The position numbers and the translations under genes are program-made. DNA of 15,210 bases from Chrysochromulina tobinii (taxonomy: Eukaryota; Haptophyta; Prymnesiales; Chrysochromulinaceae). The notes under the pieces are model-generated. The model was given only the letters and a program-made list of their open reading frames with translations, was not told the DNA's origin and did not search any database. This document shows, one piece after another, positions 12,981 through 15,210 of the stretch; position 1 is the first letter of the stretch, and the number at the start of each line of letters is the position of its first letter. The stretch lies in the NCBI GenBank assembly GCA_001275005.1, contig JWZX01000817.1:1-15210 (forward strand), given 5' to 3'.

Positions 12981-12997
12981 CTCGAGCGGCCCAATGC
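12981..12997. repeat. 17-bp direct repeat, copy 2
   Basis: Exact second copy of CTCGAGCGGCCCAATGC, 104 bp from the first. On the minus strand its last base begins GTGAGC, and the other copy ends in AG, so the two copies could bound a 105-nt GT-AG segment. The putative acceptor lacks a pyrimidine tract. A better acceptor-like TTTCTTTTTCACAG lies just upstream on the minus strand (about 13023-13010). Confidence 0.9.
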
Positions 12998-13059
12998 ACA
13001 ACTTTTGCTGTGAAAAAGAAACTCAGAGTGGTCTCGACTTTCCGGTTCAAACGACGAGG

Positions 13060-14430
13060 TCAAACGACCTGAAAGGTGCCCAGCGTAACTAGCCGTTCCT
13101 CCACCACGGTGCGGATCCGACTTGCCGCTAGCTCGAGGACAGGGCGCGAGCACGCGAGGTTGATGCGCTGGTAGCAATCAGACGCGCCGGAGGAGTCGAA
13201 CTCGCGACCCGGCGACAGCACGAGCCCCGCTCGCTTCAGGCGCGCAGACGTCTCGTCGGCATCGAGCTGCAGGCACCGCAGATTGAGCCACGCGCAATAT
13301 GTAGCCTCCAGGTGCTCAACGGTGACCTGGGGCACGTGATGGTGCAGAAAGCTGCCGAGGTAGCGCACGTTGTCCGCTACATGGGAGCGCGCAGCGTCGA
13401 GCCACGCGGCCGCCGCGTCCGAGTACGCTGCGAGCATCGCCGCCGTTGCGAAGACAGAGCCATAGGTGAGGAACGCGGGCTCGGTGTACTCGAGGTACTT
13501 GCGCCGTAGCCGAGCGTCGGGAAGAATGAGGTATGAAGCATGCAACCCAGCAAGAGAGAAGGATTTGGTCGGCGCACCCAAAGTGATGTACTGGCAGCCG
13601 GCGGCCGCGGCAACGTTCGCAAATGGCTCAAACGGCCACTGGCACGCACTCGGCAGCACCCAGTCCGCCCAGATTTCATCGGAGACGACGAGGATCTGCC
13701 GTTTGGCGCACTCGCGAGCGAGCGCCGCCAGCTCGGCGCGACGCCACACGCGGCCAGTCGGGTTGTGGGGGTTGCACAGGAGCAATACGCGCACGGACGG
13801 TTCGGAGTCAAGGCGCTCGACAAGACGCGTGGTGGCATCCATCTGGTATGCCTTGGGTGAGTCTGTGTCACCGAAGGCGCAGCGGTCTCCAAAGGCCAAT
13901 CGATGCTCGACGAGTCGCCGGCCACAGCCGGTGACCGCGCGCTGGAGGGGTGCATACAGAGGTGTCATGACGAGCACCGCGTCGCCCTCGCTCGTGAGCG
14001 CCCGTAACACGTTGCAAAAGCTGGTCACAACGCTGGCGGAGAAGATGAACTCCTCGCATGCCGGTGGCATTCGCCAGCCTTGCCGCGCCACGAGCCAGGA
14101 GCTGACAGCGTCCCAGATGGCCGCCGGCTGGACAGTGTAGCCATAATTCGGATGAGCAGCGCGCTCGTTGATCGCACGTACAATTGAAGGGCAGCACGGC
14201 AGCTCCATGTCTGCCACCCACATCTGCAGGCCATGCGGATTCGAAGTGAGCTCGTGCTTGACTGAATGCGTGCCCGCTCTCTCGATATGAGAAAACAGCG
14301 TGGGCGTGTCTGGCACAGCGGTGGATGCAGAGCTGCCACGCAATCTATTTTGACGTCTTCGTAGCAGCCACGCTAGCGTGATAAGCGATGCAGACGGAGT
14401 CAGGAGCAGCAGCAGGGACTTGGACAACAT
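13060..14430 (-). CDS. PatB/MalY-type PLP C-S lyase / class I-II aminotransferase, membrane-anchored
   Basis: A 456-aa fold-type I PLP enzyme of the MalY/PatB (cystathionine beta-lyase-like) branch. This branch usually cleaves the C-S bond of cystathionine or cysteine conjugates to pyruvate, ammonia and a thiol. Family motifs in order: RAGTHSVK (51-58), MWVADM (70-75), NYGYT (95-99), CNPHNPTGRVW (219-229), SDEIWADWV (250-258, D251 pairs with the pyridine nitrogen), GAPTKSFSLAGL (285-296, K289 forms the Schiff base) and INLACSR (423-429, R429 binds substrate carboxylate). All key residues are present. Unlike bacterial members it carries an N-terminal hydrophobic segment (about 5-23) followed by RRR, so it is probably a signal anchor or organelle-targeted form. 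ATG 14430 is chosen because the extension above it begins with GTG and shows no family sequence. It stops 268 bp before the Nudix start on the same strand. Confidence 0.92.
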   Translation of the reverse strand: MLSKSLLLLLTPSASLITLAWLLRRRQNRLRGSSASTAVPDTPTLFSHIERAGTHSVKHELTSNPHGLQMWVADMELPCCPSIVRAINERAAHPNYGYTVQPAAIWDAVSSWLVARQGWRMPPACEEFIFSASVVTSFCNVLRALTSEGDAVLVMTPLYAPLQRAVTGCGRRLVEHRLAFGDRCAFGDTDSPKAYQMDATTRLVERLDSEPSVRVLLLCNPHNPTGRVWRRAELAALARECAKRQILVVSDEIWADWVLPSACQWPFEPFANVAAAAGCQYITLGAPTKSFSLAGLHASYLILPDARLRRKYLEYTEPAFLTYGSVFATAAMLAAYSDAAAAWLDAARSHVADNVRYLGSFLHHHVPQVTVEHLEATYCAWLNLRCLQLDADETSARLKRAGLVLSPGREFDSSGASDCYQRINLACSRPVLELAASRIRTVVEERLVTLGTFQVV

Positions 14431-14554
14431 ACAATGGCTTGCCGACGAGTCGAGCGGGTTGGCGGCCGGCGAACACACAACGAGCTGGGGGTCGTCGTTG
14501 GGGCGTCGCCGAGTCCGCACAAAGTCCTCAAGTCCAATAAATTCAGATATCGCG

Positions 14555-14584
14555 CCTTTCTGACAAGCTAGCTTCCTTTCTGAC
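14555..14584. promoter_or_regulatory. palindrome between direct repeats
   Basis: CCTTTCTGAC (14555-14564), then the perfect 10-bp palindrome AAGCTAGCTT (14565-14574), then CCTTTCTGAC again (14575-14584). It lies 125-155 bp upstream of the C-S lyase ATG. The compact symmetrical layout suggests a dimeric-factor binding site, but function is inferred. Confidence 0.45.
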
Positions 14585-14595
14585 GCAGCCGTGCC

Positions 14596-14650
14596 CTCTA
14601 GTCGTCGCCTCTACTAAGTTACTACTTACTAGGAGCCTTCTAGTCGTCGC
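14596..14650. repeat. pair of CTAGTCGTCGC direct repeats
   Basis: CTCTAGTCGTCGC at 14596-14608 and CTTCTAGTCGTCGC at 14637-14650, flanking an A+T-rich CTACTAAGTTACTACTTACT segment. Confidence 0.75.
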
Positions 14651-14900
14651 ACGCCCTGACCAACGGCAACGCGCAACGATGCCAACGTCCCACCTCGGCG
14701 CAATTGCCCTCCGGACCCGGCGTAGACCCGGCGGGCCGGCCCCGCCGCCGGTTTTTCGGGGCGTCACCGTAATACGCGTTCCAAACTCAATTGATACGGA
14801 TCTACGCGCTCGTCCGTGCGGCTGCGGGCCCGGGTAGTCGACGGCCTCTTGGGAGGCGACGGGGGTGCTCTATAGGGGGGGGGGTCTCGAAACCAGGGGT

Positions 14901-14968
14901 CTGGGGCGAAAGCCCCAGGCGGGGTCTGGGGCGGCAGCCCCAGGCCGGGTGCGGGGCGGCAGCCCCGC
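14901..14968. repeat. array of three 25-bp hairpin units
   Basis: Three perfect 7-bp stems with four-base loops, starting at 14901, 14926 and 14951: CTGGGGC-GAAA-GCCCCAG, CTGGGGC-GGCA-GCCCCAG and GCGGGGC-GGCA-GCCCCGC. The first loop is a GNRA tetraloop. The outer two pairs of unit 3 differ from unit 2 on both arms, so pairing is kept. A T-rich tract follows (14975-15013), giving an overall terminator-like look on the plus strand. Confidence 0.85.
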
Positions 14969-15060
14969 GAAGAAATTTTTTGTATTTTCCTTTCGTATTT
15001 ACCTATTTTTATCGGTTTCCTCTCATCCCATCAGATGTTTAGTCAGATGTATGCTATTAG

Positions 15061-15137
15061 TAAATTGGAACCTACTGATTATCAAATGGGAACCTATGTT
15101 AAATGGGAACCTACTGATTACTAAATGGGAACTCAGG
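15061..15137. repeat. A+T-rich tandem repeat, unit about 22 bp
   Basis: Four units, each starting AAATGGGAACCTACTGATTA or a shortened variant (15061-15083, 15084-15100, 15101-15122, 15123-15137). Units 2 and 4 are truncated. The sequence is much richer in A+T than the genes to the left. Nothing recognisable follows to the end of the window. Confidence 0.75.
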
Positions 15138-15210
15138 CCTTGCACAGGCCGAGCACTGGCAGACGATCCAAATAAGCCAACGATAGCGGGGAGCCGCTCA
15201 CCTCATTGAG

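Larger units (their letters stand above)
14431..14900. other. upstream region of the C-S lyase gene
   Basis: No supported gene. The first part should hold the promoter of the C-S lyase. It contains a palindrome between direct repeats (14555-14584) and a pair of CTAGTCGTCGC repeats (14596-14650). A very G+C-rich stretch (about 14720-14770) leads into the hairpin array. Confidence 0.5.

Noticed and set aside
14901-15013. Bacterial rho-independent terminator
   Set aside because: The hairpin plus T-tract shape fits, but the surrounding genes are eukaryotic, and three tandem hairpins with no adjacent plus-strand gene fit a repeat element better.
14791-15209. ORFs reading through the hairpin array (GAAAPGRVRGGSPAKKFF-like peptides)
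   Set aside because: The peptide is a direct reading of the GGGGC hairpin repeats, with no start context or domain.
1-15210. CRISPR array, defence island or phage/virus cluster
   Set aside because: No regularly spaced identical repeats with unique spacers, and no cas, integrase, capsid or terminase-like proteins were seen.

Overview
The window looks like nuclear DNA of a GC-rich, intron-poor, unicellular eukaryote, most likely an alga or similar protist. The evidence is the gene content: a Mago nashi exon-junction protein, a cytosolic cyclophilin A, and a topoisomerase III-alpha with eukaryotic zinc modules. The genes are monocistronic, sit on both strands and lack bacterial ribosome-binding sites. 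There is one well-formed candidate 5'-UTR intron (GT-AG, with branch point and pyrimidine tract). I cannot name the species. The recognisable coding regions are uninterrupted.

Layout. Positions 1-2984 are gene-poor and repeat-rich: a diverged tandem duplication of about 227 bp, CCCGA microsatellites, a dispersed motif with core GCGCCGTGTTGGGCGC, an A+T-richer island with two unrecognised ORFs, and a short telomere-like tract. From about 2985 to 14430 the window is gene-dense: (+) a membrane-anchored TPR co-chaperone receptor; (-) cyclophilin A; (-) a membrane-anchored GH43-like five-bladed beta-propeller glycosidase; (-) DNA topoisomerase III; (+) Mago nashi, divergent from topoisomerase III across about 200 bp; (-) a Nudix hydrolase with a Gmm-like Nudix box; (-) a PatB/MalY-type PLP-dependent C-S lyase/aminotransferase with an N-terminal membrane anchor. 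Positions 14431-15210 are again repeat-rich: a palindrome between direct repeats, an array of three 25-bp hairpin units, and an A+T-rich tandem repeat.

The genes do not form one pathway and read as a set of independent housekeeping genes. Two links deserve attention. The TPR co-chaperone and the cyclophilin, both protein-folding factors, share a near-identical 26-bp element and an exact 12-bp element in their upstream regions. Topoisomerase III and Mago nashi must share one short divergent promoter. I found no convincing tRNA, rRNA, CRISPR array, complete transposon or virus-like gene cluster. The best leads are the shared upstream elements, the poly-glycine expansion inside a topoisomerase III zinc finger, the stop-start overlapping uORF of the Nudix gene, and the covarying hairpin array.
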